A DNA stretch of 64,000 bases from Rhodobacteraceae bacterium UBA3069 (GTDB lineage: Bacteria > Pseudomonadota > Alphaproteobacteria > Rhodobacterales > Rhodobacteraceae), in contig DFBX01000096.1 of the NCBI GenBank assembly GCA_002366795.1, positions 1-64,000 on the forward strand, read 5' to 3'. A program made the translations under genes and the position numbers. Every line of letters starts with the position of its first letter. Positions within the stretch are counted from its first letter, which is position 1. The notes beneath the pieces are model-generated. The model saw only the letters and a list, made by a program, of their open reading frames with translations. It made no database searches and was not told the DNA's origin. This document shows positions 54,630 through 63,435 of this stretch, one piece after another.

Positions 54630-55113
54630 GACTCAATACGTGCTTTTTCGCGACAATTTACGTGACCGATCAAAACGTGATCGAACGCTGATCCCTTGGC
54701 GTCGAGGGTTCCTCGCATCGTTTTTCCTCCCACCTCTCTTTTCAGAGGTTCACTCGGCAACTCTGCCAAGCACTCACAATGAAAACCTAACACATGTTAG
54801 AAAGTTAAATCAATAGTTGACTATTTCTTATTTTGAATTTCCTATTCATTTGAATAATAAGGGGAAAAACGCATCTTCCGACTTCAACGCAGCACCAAGA
54901 AGCCCCCACATCGCCATCTGCGAGGCAGTGAATCTGCACCGTTTAAGGTCGTGTCGGCGGTGCGAATCCCCGAACAGAAAATCGACGGGGCGATGGATTC
55001 AATGGACCTGCGGTAAGATTGAGACGTCACGTGCCAAGACCGCGCCAACACACCACGCCCCAAGGGGCGATTGACAGCCGGCGATCTGTTTTGGTTTTCC
55101 GATGTTGCTGGAT
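54630..55113. other. AT-richer promoter region of 484 bp, no gene
   Basis: No coding frame with a plausible start or domain is visible. The left part holds the minus-strand promoter of transporter 2 with operator 6 and an unusually AT-rich stretch (54803-54862). The right part (about 54863-55113) shows nothing I can name and leads into the 3' end of an SDR gene. Confidence 0.6.
54786..54801. promoter_or_regulatory. Island operator 6, upstream of ABC system 2
   Basis: CCTAACACATGTTAGA differs from the perfect palindrome by one base. On the minus strand TTGATT, an 18-bp spacer and TAGGTT bracket it, the same layout as operator 2, which drives ABC system 1. It lies 157 bp before the LivG start. 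Confidence 0.7.
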
Positions 55114-55866
55114 CTACTGCGCAGTATATCCGCCATCCACAACCATTTCGGAACCGGTCATAAAGGATGCATCATCGGACGCGAGGAACAACACCGCCCG
55201 CGCCACTTCTTCCGGCTGGCCCGCGCGTTGCATGATCGTTGTCCCAAGCATGGCCTTCTCGACACCCGGATCACTTAGAATGTCTTCGGTCATTGCCGTG
55301 CGTATCACGCCCGGATGGATCGAGTTCACCCGGATGTTGAACTCGGCATAATCCACCGCTGTCGATTTGGTAAGCAGCCGCACCGCACCTTTGGTCGCTT
55401 GATATGCTGCCGCCGAGGGCGCGCCGACCAGACCATAGATCGATGAAATATTGATAATCGATCCGCCGCCTGCGGCCTTCATGTTCTCTAAAACGGCCTT
55501 GGTGCCCAAAAAGACTCCCTTGCCATTGATCGAGAAGATCTTGTCCCAGTCGTCTTCGGTGGTGTCCTGAACGGGCTTCATGAGAAGGATACCGGCATTG
55601 TTGACCAATACGTTGATGTTGCCGAATGCCTTGTTTCCCTCTGCGATGGCCTTTTGCCAGCTTGCGGCGTCAGACACATCCAGATGCACCGCCGCCGCGT
55701 GTCCCCCCGCGTCTTCGATGTCTTTCGCCACGGCACTTGCGCCCGCGTCGTCGATATCGGCGACAATGACCTGCGCCCCTTCTTTGGCAAAGAGCCGCGC
55801 CTCGGCGGCCCCCATACCCTTGGCCGCACCGCTGATCAGTGCCGTTTTTCCTTGAAGTCGTTTCAT
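55114..55866 (-). CDS. SDR oxidoreductase (3-hydroxysteroid/cyclohexanol dehydrogenase-like)
   Basis: A 250-residue classical SDR. ALISGAAKGMGAAEARLFA binds the cofactor, VADIDD suggests NAD preference, and NNAGILLMKPV and the active site NISSIYGLVG with AAYQATKGAVR (Ser, Tyr, Lys) are intact. IHPGVIRTAMTEDIL resembles hydroxysteroid and cyclic-alcohol dehydrogenases. The start is well defined: GGAGGACGATCGAT precedes ATG 55866, but that GGAGG lies in a hairpin arm. It probably oxidises a cyclic or secondary alcohol in the pathway. Confidence 0.88.
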   Translation of the reverse strand: MKRLQGKTALISGAAKGMGAAEARLFAKEGAQVIVADIDDAGASAVAKDIEDAGGHAAAVHLDVSDAASWQKAIAEGNKAFGNINVLVNNAGILLMKPVQDTTEDDWDKIFSINGKGVFLGTKAVLENMKAAGGGSIINISSIYGLVGAPSAAAYQATKGAVRLLTKSTAVDYAEFNIRVNSIHPGVIRTAMTEDILSDPGVEKAMLGTTIMQRAGQPEEVARAVLFLASDDASFMTGSEMVVDGGYTAQ

Positions 55867-55875
55867 ATCGATCGT

Positions 55876-55908
55876 CCTCCAAAATTGCTGTCATAGCAAC
55901 TTTGGAGG
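55876..55908 (-). promoter_or_regulatory. RBS-sequestering hairpin or operator before SDR gene
   Basis: Arms CCTCCAAAATTGCT (55876-55889) and AGCAACTTTGGAGG (55895-55908) pair at 13 of 14 positions around a 5-base loop. On the minus strand the 3' arm ends in the GGAGG Shine-Dalgarno of the SDR gene, so the mRNA fold would hide it. The same dyad could be a repressor site on DNA. No T run follows, so it is not a terminator for the upstream operon. Confidence 0.7.
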
Positions 55909-55958
55909 ATTCGATTGTTATCGCATATGATGGAAGTCAATTCCCGCTCGCGAATACC

Positions 55959-57122
55959 TTAGAACGAGCGCGGCATGCCCAGAATATGTTCCCCGACATA
56001 AGACAGGATCAGATTGGTCGAGATCGGCGCCACCTGATACAGTCGGGCCTCGCGGAACTTGCGTTCGACATCGTATTCGCGCGCAAAACCGAACCCGCCA
56101 TGGGTCTGGATACAGGCATTGCCCGCTTCCCAGCTGGCATCGGCGGCCAGCAGTTTGGCCATATTCGCCTGTGCCCCGCAGTCCTGCCCCGCATCAAAGC
56201 GTTTGCAGGCCTCGAAGCGCATAAGGTTTGCGGCCTCCACATTCACGAATGCCTTTGCGATGGGAAACTGCACGCCCTGATTCTGCCCGATGGGGCGGTC
56301 AAAAACGATGCGCTCGCCGGCATAGGTGCGGGCCTTGTCCACGAACCAGTAGCCGTCTCCGATACATTCCGCCGCGATCAGGGTCCGCTCGGCGTTCAGG
56401 CCGTCAAGAATATGGTAGAAACCGCGCCCTTCCGTGCCGATCAGGTTCTCGGCAGGGATTTCGAGGTTGTCGAAGAACACTTCATTGGTCTCGTGGCCGG
56501 GCATGTTGGCGATGGGGCGGACCTCCATACCATTGCCGATTGCCTCTTTCAGATCGACCATGAAGATCGACAGGCCCTGGGATTTTTTCTTGACCTCGTT
56601 CAGCGGCGTGGTGCGCGCCAGCAGGATCATCAGGTCCGAATGCTGGATACGGCTGATCCAGACCTTCTGGCCGTTGATCACATAGCGGTCGCCCTTTTTG
56701 ACCGCCGTGGTCTTGAGCTTGGTGGTGTCCGTCCCGGTGGTCGGCTCGGTCACAGCCATGGATTGCAGGCGCAACGCGCCGCTGGCGATGCCGGGCAGAT
56801 ATTTCTGCTTTTGTGCGTCCGAGCCGTGCCGCAGAAGCGTGCCCATATTGTACATCTGCCCGTGGCAGTGGCCCGCGTTGCCGCCGCAGCGGTTTACCTC
56901 TTCCATGATGATCGAGGCTTCGGTCAGGCCAAGGCCCGATCCGCCGTATTCCTCGGGGATCATCGCTGCAAGCCAACCCTCGCGGGTCAATGCATCGACA
57001 AACTCGTCGGGATAGGTTTCGGTCTCGCCGAAATTCCGGTGGTATTCCGGCGGAAACTGCGCACAGAGCGCACGCAGGGCGTCGCGCAGATCGGTATGGG
57101 TTTCGGGGGCCGAGGTTTGCAT
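55959..57122 (-). CDS. Acyl-CoA dehydrogenase, helix-G-Glu type
   Basis: A 387-residue acyl-CoA dehydrogenase close in type to the one at 15369. It has VTEPTTGTDTTKLKTTA, VWISRIQHSDLMILLART, LNAERTLIAAECIGDG with Glu on helix G, and GRPIGQNQGVQFP-like DRPIGQNQGVQFPIAK. The C-terminal loop reads LYQVAPISTNLILSYVG, with no Glu of the medium-chain type. It starts 3 bp after the citryl-CoA-lyase-like gene and is last in the carboxylase operon. Confidence 0.9.
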   Translation of the reverse strand: MQTSAPETHTDLRDALRALCAQFPPEYHRNFGETETYPDEFVDALTREGWLAAMIPEEYGGSGLGLTEASIIMEEVNRCGGNAGHCHGQMYNMGTLLRHGSDAQKQKYLPGIASGALRLQSMAVTEPTTGTDTTKLKTTAVKKGDRYVINGQKVWISRIQHSDLMILLARTTPLNEVKKKSQGLSIFMVDLKEAIGNGMEVRPIANMPGHETNEVFFDNLEIPAENLIGTEGRGFYHILDGLNAERTLIAAECIGDGYWFVDKARTYAGERIVFDRPIGQNQGVQFPIAKAFVNVEAANLMRFEACKRFDAGQDCGAQANMAKLLAADASWEAGNACIQTHGGFGFAREYDVERKFREARLYQVAPISTNLILSYVGEHILGMPRSF

Positions 57123-57125
57123 CGC

Positions 57126-57920
57126 TCAGGTTGCTCCGGGGCCGGAGGTTTCGAGGATTTCCTCTTCGGCACGCTGCCACAGTTCATAGGAGATCGGGTT
57201 TTCGCTTTCCTCAAGGATATGCCCGACCAGCCCGATGGCCCGCGCCATGACGCCAAAGCCGCGCACGATCTTCCAGGGGAAGCCGAATTCGCAACAAATC
57301 GCGCCAATGGCGCCGGTGGCGTTGATCGGCAGCATCTTGCCCGACTTCTCCTCGGCCACAGCCTGAATTTTCTGGATAAGCGCGATGTATTCGCCGGATT
57401 TGCCGTTCTCGGCTGCAATTTGGAACAGGCGCGGGGTGCGCGGGTCGACCGGCTTGTGCACCGGATGGCCCAGCCCTGGCACAATGGTCTTCTTGGCGCG
57501 AAACTTTTCGACTGTTTCCAGAGCAATCGCATCCAAGTCAGCGCCGGTGCCCAGCTTGTCCTGTGGCAGCGCCTCATAGAGCATCTTCGACGCACCTTCC
57601 ATTGAGCCGACAAACACCGTGCCCAGTCCACACAACCCAGCCGCAACCGCCGCCTGAAGCGATTCCGGCGCGCCCATATAGGTCATGCGCGCGGCCATGG
57701 CGGACGGCGTGATGCCGTGTTCCACCAAGGTAATCACGATAGCGTTGAAGACCCGGCTTTCCTCGGGTGTGGCCTTGCGACCCGTCAGTTGCAGAAAGGC
57801 AAGATCACCGAGGTTCATGTGGCCGAGGATCTCGTTCGGCAGGTCGAGCCCGCGCACATTGATCTTGTCCAGGGTGCTCCAGCCGATTTTCGAGCTGATT
57901 TTTTCCTTGCGCTTGCCCAT
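57126..57920 (-). CDS. Citryl-CoA-lyase-like / short citrate synthase-family protein
   Basis: A 264-residue protein matching only the large-domain core of citrate synthase. VNVRG-type start NVRGLDLPNEILGHMNLGDL, then EHGITPSAMAARMTYMGAPE, GLGHPVHKPVDPRTPRL with the catalytic His, and NATGAIGAICCEFGFPW. It is far shorter than citrate synthase (about 430) and matches citryl-CoA lyase in length. ATG 57920 overlaps the SDR stop (TAATG). I infer a lyase acting on a tertiary-alcohol acyl-CoA made by the carboxylase branch. The natural substrate is not known. Confidence 0.82.
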   Translation of the reverse strand: MGKRKEKISSKIGWSTLDKINVRGLDLPNEILGHMNLGDLAFLQLTGRKATPEESRVFNAIVITLVEHGITPSAMAARMTYMGAPESLQAAVAAGLCGLGTVFVGSMEGASKMLYEALPQDKLGTGADLDAIALETVEKFRAKKTIVPGLGHPVHKPVDPRTPRLFQIAAENGKSGEYIALIQKIQAVAEEKSGKMLPINATGAIGAICCEFGFPWKIVRGFGVMARAIGLVGHILEESENPISYELWQRAEEEILETSGPGAT

Positions 57921-58834
57921 TAGACCGGATCCCACGAAAAGACATCCGCCGAAACTTCGAGCGGTGTGAATTGCGATTTGAGCGCGGGAATGGCGCGCTC
58001 GGCGATTTCATCGGCGGTCCAGCCCTCGCCGGAATGGACGGAGCGCACCGGACGGGGCTGGTTGAACAGGAAGATCTCGTTCTTGCGCACCGCGAAGATC
58101 TGCCCGGACACGTCAGCCGCGCGGTCGCTCATCAGGAAACAGGCCATCGGCGCGACCTTGGCAGGCGTCATCTCCTTGATCTTGGCGACCCGCGCCTTCT
58201 GTTCCTCCGTGTCGGTCTTGATCGACGAGATCATCCGGCTCCAGGCGAAGGGCGCGATGCAATTGGAGCGGACGTTCCAGCGCTTGAGGTCGAGCGCCAC
58301 CGATTTCGAAAAGGCGGCGATGCCCAGCTTGGCCGCGGAGTAGTTCGCCTGGGCAAAATTGCCGATCAGCCCTGAGGTCGAGGTCATGTGCACCAGCGCG
58401 CCGCTTTCCTGTTCGCGGAAATAGTCAGCGGCGGCGCGGCTAGTGTTGAAGGCACCGTAAAGATGGACCTTCACCACCGCGTCGAAATCCTCATAGGTCA
58501 TCTTGTGGAAGAAACCGTCGCGCAGGATGCCGGCGTTGTTCACCACGGCGTCGATGCGGCCGAATTCCTTGACACCGGCCTCGATCATTGCGCGCGCGGC
58601 GTCGGGATCAGTGACGTTGCCGCCATCGGCAATCGCATCGCCGCCAGCGGCCTTGATTTCCTCAACCACCTTCTGCGCTGCGGTTTCGGTCTGGCCGGTG
58701 CCTTTCAGCGACGCGCCCAGATCGTTGACCACCACAGCGGCGCCTTCGGACGCGGCCATCAGCGCGATATCGCGGCCGATCCCGCCTCCAGCTCCGGTGA
58801 CCAGAACTACTTTTCCATCAAGTGCCTTTGCCAT
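57920..58834 (-). CDS. HSD17B4-type 3-hydroxyacyl-CoA dehydrogenase (SDR)
   Basis: A 304-residue SDR of the multifunctional-enzyme-2 dehydrogenase type. VVLVTGAGGGIGRDIALMA and VVVNDLGASLKGTG carry the cofactor site, with NNAGILRDGFFHKMTYEDF as in HSD17B4. STSGLIGNFAQANYSAAKLG gives Ser, Tyr and Lys. The C-terminal extension (VFSWDPV) is typical of the bacterial branch. It complements the hydratase-2 protein at 34429, with which it would reproduce both MFE-2 activities. Confidence 0.9.
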   Translation of the reverse strand: MAKALDGKVVLVTGAGGGIGRDIALMAASEGAAVVVNDLGASLKGTGQTETAAQKVVEEIKAAGGDAIADGGNVTDPDAARAMIEAGVKEFGRIDAVVNNAGILRDGFFHKMTYEDFDAVVKVHLYGAFNTSRAAADYFREQESGALVHMTSTSGLIGNFAQANYSAAKLGIAAFSKSVALDLKRWNVRSNCIAPFAWSRMISSIKTDTEEQKARVAKIKEMTPAKVAPMACFLMSDRAADVSGQIFAVRKNEIFLFNQPRPVRSVHSGEGWTADEIAERAIPALKSQFTPLEVSADVFSWDPV

Positions 58835-58846
58835 CTTCGTACTCCC

Positions 58847-59806
58847 TCAGCTTGCTTTGCGGTATTTGTCGAGCCCGCCTGTGTGCATGACGCGGCCCAT
58901 AAGCGGCGCGCCGATAATCTCTTCTGCCTTGATTGCGGCGGCGATCAGTTTGTCCAGATCGATGCCGGTTTCAATGCCCAGTTCGTGGCACAGGAAAACC
59001 GCGTCCTCGGTGCAGACATTGCCGGCGGCGCGCGCATGGCCGTGGCCCGCGAAAGGACAGCCGCCAAGACCGGCGACAGAGCTTTCGAACATGTCCACCC
59101 CCATCGACAGGGCCGCATGGAGATTGGCGATGCCAAGTCCGCGCGTGTCATGGATGTGCATGCCGATGCGGGCCTCCGGTGCCATGTCGCGCAGGGCGCC
59201 GATCATCCGCTTGACCGTTTCGGGGTTGCCCCAGCCCATTGTGTCGGCGACCACAAGGATCGGCACGGGGATCTGTTCTTCCTCGCAAAGTTGCAGGATA
59301 AAGCGGAAATCGTTCAGGATGCGTTCTTGCGGGATGGTGCCTTCGAAGTTGCAGCCAAAGGCCGTCATCACATAGGCCGCATCAACCGTGTAGCCTTCTT
59401 CCTTGTAAAGGCGGACCCAGTCGCGTTGCTTCTCGCGCATTTCGGCCGAAGAACAATTGTTGTTCGCTTGGGCAAACGCCTCGGAGGGGTAGAACAACAG
59501 GCGCGGGTCGATATCGACATCATGCGCTGTCAGGGCCTTGCGAAAACCCTTGTCATTCAGCCAGAGCGACGTGTAGTTCACACCGGGCTTGCGCTTGATG
59601 CGCTGGAAAAGTTCGCCGGTGTCTGCCATTTGCGGCACATATTTCGGGCTGACAAAGCTGCCAACCTGAATGCGCTTCAACCCGGTCTCGCTGAGCATGT
59701 CGATCAATTCGATCCGCTCTTCGATCGGATAGATCTTTTTTTCGATCTGAAAGCCCTCGCGCGGGCCTTCCTCTCTGAACTCAACGAATTTCGGAAAGTC
59801 ACTCAT
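58847..59806 (-). CDS. Hydroxymethylglutaryl-CoA lyase-family protein
   Basis: A 319-residue HMGL-like TIM-barrel protein from ATG 59806 (CGAGGAGTG upstream). It has EFREEGPREGFQIEKKIYPI, the metal-binding HIHDTRGLGIANL and the active-site loop VAGLGGCPFAGHGHARAAGN with the catalytic Cys. The enzyme cleaves HMG-CoA or a homologue to acetyl-CoA and acetoacetate. With the adjacent carboxylase genes this is the layout of leucine or acyclic-terpene catabolism. The first motif deviates from the usual EVGPRDGLQ, so substrate preference may be shifted. Confidence 0.9.
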   Translation of the reverse strand: MSDFPKFVEFREEGPREGFQIEKKIYPIEERIELIDMLSETGLKRIQVGSFVSPKYVPQMADTGELFQRIKRKPGVNYTSLWLNDKGFRKALTAHDVDIDPRLLFYPSEAFAQANNNCSSAEMREKQRDWVRLYKEEGYTVDAAYVMTAFGCNFEGTIPQERILNDFRFILQLCEEEQIPVPILVVADTMGWGNPETVKRMIGALRDMAPEARIGMHIHDTRGLGIANLHAALSMGVDMFESSVAGLGGCPFAGHGHARAAGNVCTEDAVFLCHELGIETGIDLDKLIAAAIKAEEIIGAPLMGRVMHTGGLDKYRKAS

Positions 59807-59810
59807 CTCA

Positions 59811-61817
59811 TCACTCCTCGGATGGTAATATCTCGGCGATGACCTGGCCGCGATCGACCATGTCCCCATTCGAGACGGTGATATTGCTGGCTGTACCGGC
59901 GGCGGTGGCGCGGATCGATATTTCGAGCTTCATCGACTCCATGACTGCAATCACGTCGCCTTCGGAAATCGACTGCCCGTCGCTAACCTTGACCTCGACG
60001 ATCATGCCGGTCAGCGGAGAGGTCACGGCACGATCCGCCGCCGCGTCGCCGCCGACAAAGGCAAGCGGTGCCGCCGGGCGGTAGACAAGGCGGCCTCCGG
60101 GCGTGTCCAGTTCGATAACCCCGGCGTGCAGCCGCGCGTCGATCAGAAGGATTTCATCGCCTTCGCCCAGGTGCCAGCGGCCCGGTGTGATTTCCCGCGC
60201 GGTCAGAATGATCGCAGCACCGTCTTCGGACCGCACGGTGTATCGACTGCCCGGCTTGACCGGGCCGACGCGCAACTCTTCGGATGTGCCAGCCGCGTCG
60301 GTCAGCGTCACGCGTTGCCCCGCTTCGAGCGCGTCGCCGCCGAGACCGAGACGCCAGCCGGTGAATGTGTCGCGATTGGTCCAGGGGTCCGCGCTGTGAT
60401 CGCACCGGCCCGAGGCCACAAAAAGAACGGCGGCAGCCGCCTTCCAAAGGTCGGACCGGTCGGGGGCATCGGCCTGCGTCAACTCGTCAAGCCTGCCGTC
60501 GATCCAGCGTGTGTGAACCTGCATCCGCTCGAATTCGGGGTTGCGCGCCAGCGCCGTCAGAAAGGCACGGTTGGTTTGCACGCCCTCCACTGCAACGTGG
60601 TCCAGAACTGTCGCCAGCCGCGCCAACGCGGTTTCCCGGTCCGGCGCGTGAACGATCAGCTTGGCGATCATGGGATCGTAAAAGGGCGTCACCGCGTCGC
60701 CTTCTTCAACGCAGCTGTCGATGCGCAGACCACCCGGCAGGCTGAGCGTGGTTAACGTGCCTGTCGACGGGGCGAACTGCATTGCCGGGTCTTCGGCATA
60801 AAGCCGCGCTTCGACCGCGTGGCCGTTGATCTTCAGGTCATCCTGCACCAGGCCAAGGCCCGCGCCTTCGGCAATGCGCAGGTGAAGTGCGACCAGATCC
60901 AGCCCCGTGATCGCCTCGGTGACGGGGTGTTCCACCTGAATGCGGGGGTTTACCTCAAGGAAGAAGTACTCCTCGCCCGCAACAAGAAACTCCACCGTGC
61001 CCAGGCCGCGATAGTCAAGCGTTTCGCCCAGACGCACCGCGTCATGCGCGATCTCGTCCAGAAGCGTGCGAGGCAGGCCCCAGGCCGGGGCCTCTTCGAT
61101 GACCTTCTGATGGCGGCGTTGCAGAGTACAATCGCGTTCGAACAGGTGCACCACGTGCCCCTTGCCGTCACCCGTGATCTGCACTTCGACATGGCGCGCC
61201 TCGGGCAGGAAACGCTCCAGCAGAAGCCCTTCGGAGCCAAAGGTGGATTTTGCCTCGCGCAGTGCGCCTTCGATGTCCTCCACAAGCGTGGTCTCATCGG
61301 TCACGAGCCGCTGCCCGCGCCCGCCGCCACCGCCAACCGCCTTGAGCAGGACGGGCAGGCCCATCTCGCGCACTTCTGCGGCAATCTCTTGCGGATCGGA
61401 CCGCGCGCCTTCCGCGCCCGAGATAACCGGGACGCTGGCGGCCACGGCCGCCTCTTTGGCGCTGGCCTTGTCGCCGAAACGCTCAAGCGTTTCCGGCGTC
61501 GGCCCCATAAAAATCATGCCGGCGGCTTCGACCGCACGGGCGAAATCGGGGTTCTCGGCCAGAAAACCGTAACCGGGATGGATCGCATCCGCGCCGACCG
61601 ACTTGGCGGCGTCGATCACCGCGTCGATCTTCAGATAGCTTTCGGATGCCGGTCCGGCGCCGATGCAGACGGAGTGTCCGATCTCGCGGACATGCAGGGC
61701 ATTGGCGTCGGCTTCGGAATGCACGCCGACAGGGGTGATGCCGCTGGCCCGCGCGGTACGCGCGATCCGGCAGGCGATTTCGCCGCGATTGGCGATAAGA
61801 AGCGTTTTGATTTTCAT
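59811..61817 (-). CDS. Acyl-CoA carboxylase alpha subunit (biotin carboxylase + BCCP)
   Basis: A 668-residue subunit. The N-terminal biotin carboxylase domain has LIANRGEIACRIARTARASG, DAIHPGYGFLAENPDFA, GGGGGRGQRLV for ATP, and FLEVNPRIQVEHPVTE. The C-terminal BCCP has VMESMKLEIS with the biotinylated Lys630. The length matches methylcrotonyl- or geranyl-CoA carboxylase alpha. It ends 4 bp before the HMG-CoA lyase start and follows the beta subunit by 10 bp. It carboxylates the gamma-methyl of a 3-methyl-2-enoyl-CoA; which one cannot be told from sequence. Confidence 0.93.
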   Translation of the reverse strand: MKIKTLLIANRGEIACRIARTARASGITPVGVHSEADANALHVREIGHSVCIGAGPASESYLKIDAVIDAAKSVGADAIHPGYGFLAENPDFARAVEAAGMIFMGPTPETLERFGDKASAKEAAVAASVPVISGAEGARSDPQEIAAEVREMGLPVLLKAVGGGGGRGQRLVTDETTLVEDIEGALREAKSTFGSEGLLLERFLPEARHVEVQITGDGKGHVVHLFERDCTLQRRHQKVIEEAPAWGLPRTLLDEIAHDAVRLGETLDYRGLGTVEFLVAGEEYFFLEVNPRIQVEHPVTEAITGLDLVALHLRIAEGAGLGLVQDDLKINGHAVEARLYAEDPAMQFAPSTGTLTTLSLPGGLRIDSCVEEGDAVTPFYDPMIAKLIVHAPDRETALARLATVLDHVAVEGVQTNRAFLTALARNPEFERMQVHTRWIDGRLDELTQADAPDRSDLWKAAAAVLFVASGRCDHSADPWTNRDTFTGWRLGLGGDALEAGQRVTLTDAAGTSEELRVGPVKPGSRYTVRSEDGAAIILTAREITPGRWHLGEGDEILLIDARLHAGVIELDTPGGRLVYRPAAPLAFVGGDAAADRAVTSPLTGMIVEVKVSDGQSISEGDVIAVMESMKLEISIRATAAGTASNITVSNGDMVDRGQVIAEILPSEE

Positions 61818-61827
61818 GGCTCGCTCC

Positions 61828-63435
61828 TCACATCCTGAACACGCCGAAATTGGTTTCGACCTTGGGTCTGCGCGACGTCACATCCAGCATGAGCGCCATG
61901 ACATCGCGGGTTTCGCAGGGCTCGATCACGCTGTCGATCCAGAGGTTCGAGGCGAAATTGTAGGCGCCCTGGAAATCTTCGTATTCCTTACGGATAGGCG
62001 CCTTGAAGGCTTCTTCCTCCTCGGGGGTCCAGCTCTTGCCTTCACGTTCGTGGATCTGCGCGCGGACCTGGGCCAGCACGCTCGCGGCCTGTTCGGGACC
62101 CATGATCGCGGACCGGCCCGTGGGCCAGGCGAACATCGCGTCCGGCTGGAACGGGCGGCCCAGCATGGCCAGATAACCGGCCCCATAGGACCCGCCGGTG
62201 ATAATGGTGAATTTCGGCACCCGTGCCGAGGACATGGCTGTGATCATCTTTGCACCTGCCTTGGCAATGCCCATCTGCTCGACCTCGCGGCCGACCATGA
62301 AGCCATTCACATCGGCAAGGAACAGCAGCGGAATATCGCGCTGGACGCAGAGATTGATGAAATGGGTGGCCTTCAACGCGGCCTCGACGAACAGCACGCC
62401 GGTATTGGCGATAATGCCGACTTCATGACCGTGGATGCGGCCCCAGCCGGTCATGATGGTGTCGCCGTAAAGCGGTTTGAACTCGTGGAAATCACTGTCG
62501 TCCACCAGACGCGCAATGATCTCGCGGTTGTCGCTCGGCACCTTGGGGTCGCGGCTGACGATGCCGTAAATTTCCTCGGTCGGATAGGCAGGCGCACGCG
62601 GTGCGGCGGGGGTCTTGCGGGGCAGGGGCTTCTCGCCCAAGTGGCTGACGATATCGCGCGTGATGGCCAGTGCGTGCGCATCATCCTCGGCGAGATGGTC
62701 CGTCACGCCGGACACGGACGAATGCATCTTGCCGCCGCCCAGCGATTCGGCATCGACTTTTTCACCTGTGGCCGCAAAGGTCAGTTCCGGTCCACCCAGA
62801 TACATAAAGCCCTGACCGCGCACGATCACCACCTCGTCGCAAAGCGCCGGAATATAGGCGCCGCCCGCAGTGCAGGGGCCCATGACCACGGCGATTTGCG
62901 GCACGCCGTCACCCGACATGCCGACCTGCTGATGGAAGATCGAACCGAACTGGCCTTCGTCCGGGAAGATGTTCTCCTGATCCGGGAGAAAGGCGCCGCC
63001 GGAATCGACCAGAGTGATCACCGGAAGGCGGTTTTTCCAGGCGATTTTCTGGGCGCGCACATGCTTGCGGGAGGTCATGCCGAAATAGGTGCCGCCCTTC
63101 ACAGTGGCGTCATTGGCGATGATCATGCACTGACGGCCCTCGATCACCCCGATGCCGGTGATAATGCCAGCACCGGGCGGGACGCCGTCATATTTGTTCA
63201 GCCCCGCAAGCTCGCCAAGTTCCAAAAAGGGCGTGCCCGGGTCGATCAGCCGCTCAATTCGCTCACGCGGCAGAATTTTGCCTTTTTCCACGTGTCGTTC
63301 GCGCGCCTTTTCCGGGCCACCGACACGTTGTTGCAGGCGAAGCGCATGCAATTCGTCGATTTTCTCGCGATACCGCGCATCGTTTTCCAGGAAGTCGTCG
63401 GACCCGGTGTCGAGGAGGGATTTCATTTTTGTCAT
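61828..63435 (-). CDS. Acyl-CoA carboxylase beta subunit (carboxyltransferase)
   Basis: A 535-residue carboxyltransferase of the methylcrotonyl/geranyl-CoA type. It has RIERLIDPGTPFLELGELAG, GGTYFGMTSRKHVRAQKIA, MGPCTAGGAYIPALCDE and TIITGGSYGAGYLAMLGRPF. These include the acyl-CoA and biotin oxyanion holes. Forms a holoenzyme with the alpha subunit encoded next. Its ATG overlaps the stop of a PaaK-like gene (ATGA), linking CoA activation to carboxylation. Confidence 0.94.
   Translation of the reverse strand: MTKMKSLLDTGSDDFLENDARYREKIDELHALRLQQRVGGPEKARERHVEKGKILPRERIERLIDPGTPFLELGELAGLNKYDGVPPGAGIITGIGVIEGRQCMIIANDATVKGGTYFGMTSRKHVRAQKIAWKNRLPVITLVDSGGAFLPDQENIFPDEGQFGSIFHQQVGMSGDGVPQIAVVMGPCTAGGAYIPALCDEVVIVRGQGFMYLGGPELTFAATGEKVDAESLGGGKMHSSVSGVTDHLAEDDAHALAITRDIVSHLGEKPLPRKTPAAPRAPAYPTEEIYGIVSRDPKVPSDNREIIARLVDDSDFHEFKPLYGDTIMTGWGRIHGHEVGIIANTGVLFVEAALKATHFINLCVQRDIPLLFLADVNGFMVGREVEQMGIAKAGAKMITAMSSARVPKFTIITGGSYGAGYLAMLGRPFQPDAMFAWPTGRSAIMGPEQAASVLAQVRAQIHEREGKSWTPEEEEAFKAPIRKEYEDFQGAYNFASNLWIDSVIEPCETRDVMALMLDVTSRRPKVETNFGVFRM

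Noticed and set aside
59811..63435. Naming the carboxylase as leucine-pathway methylcrotonyl-CoA carboxylase
   Set aside because: Sequence by eye cannot separate methylcrotonyl- from geranyl- or other enoyl-CoA carboxylases, and the neighbours (PaaK-like, citryl-CoA-lyase-like) are not those of the leucine operon.
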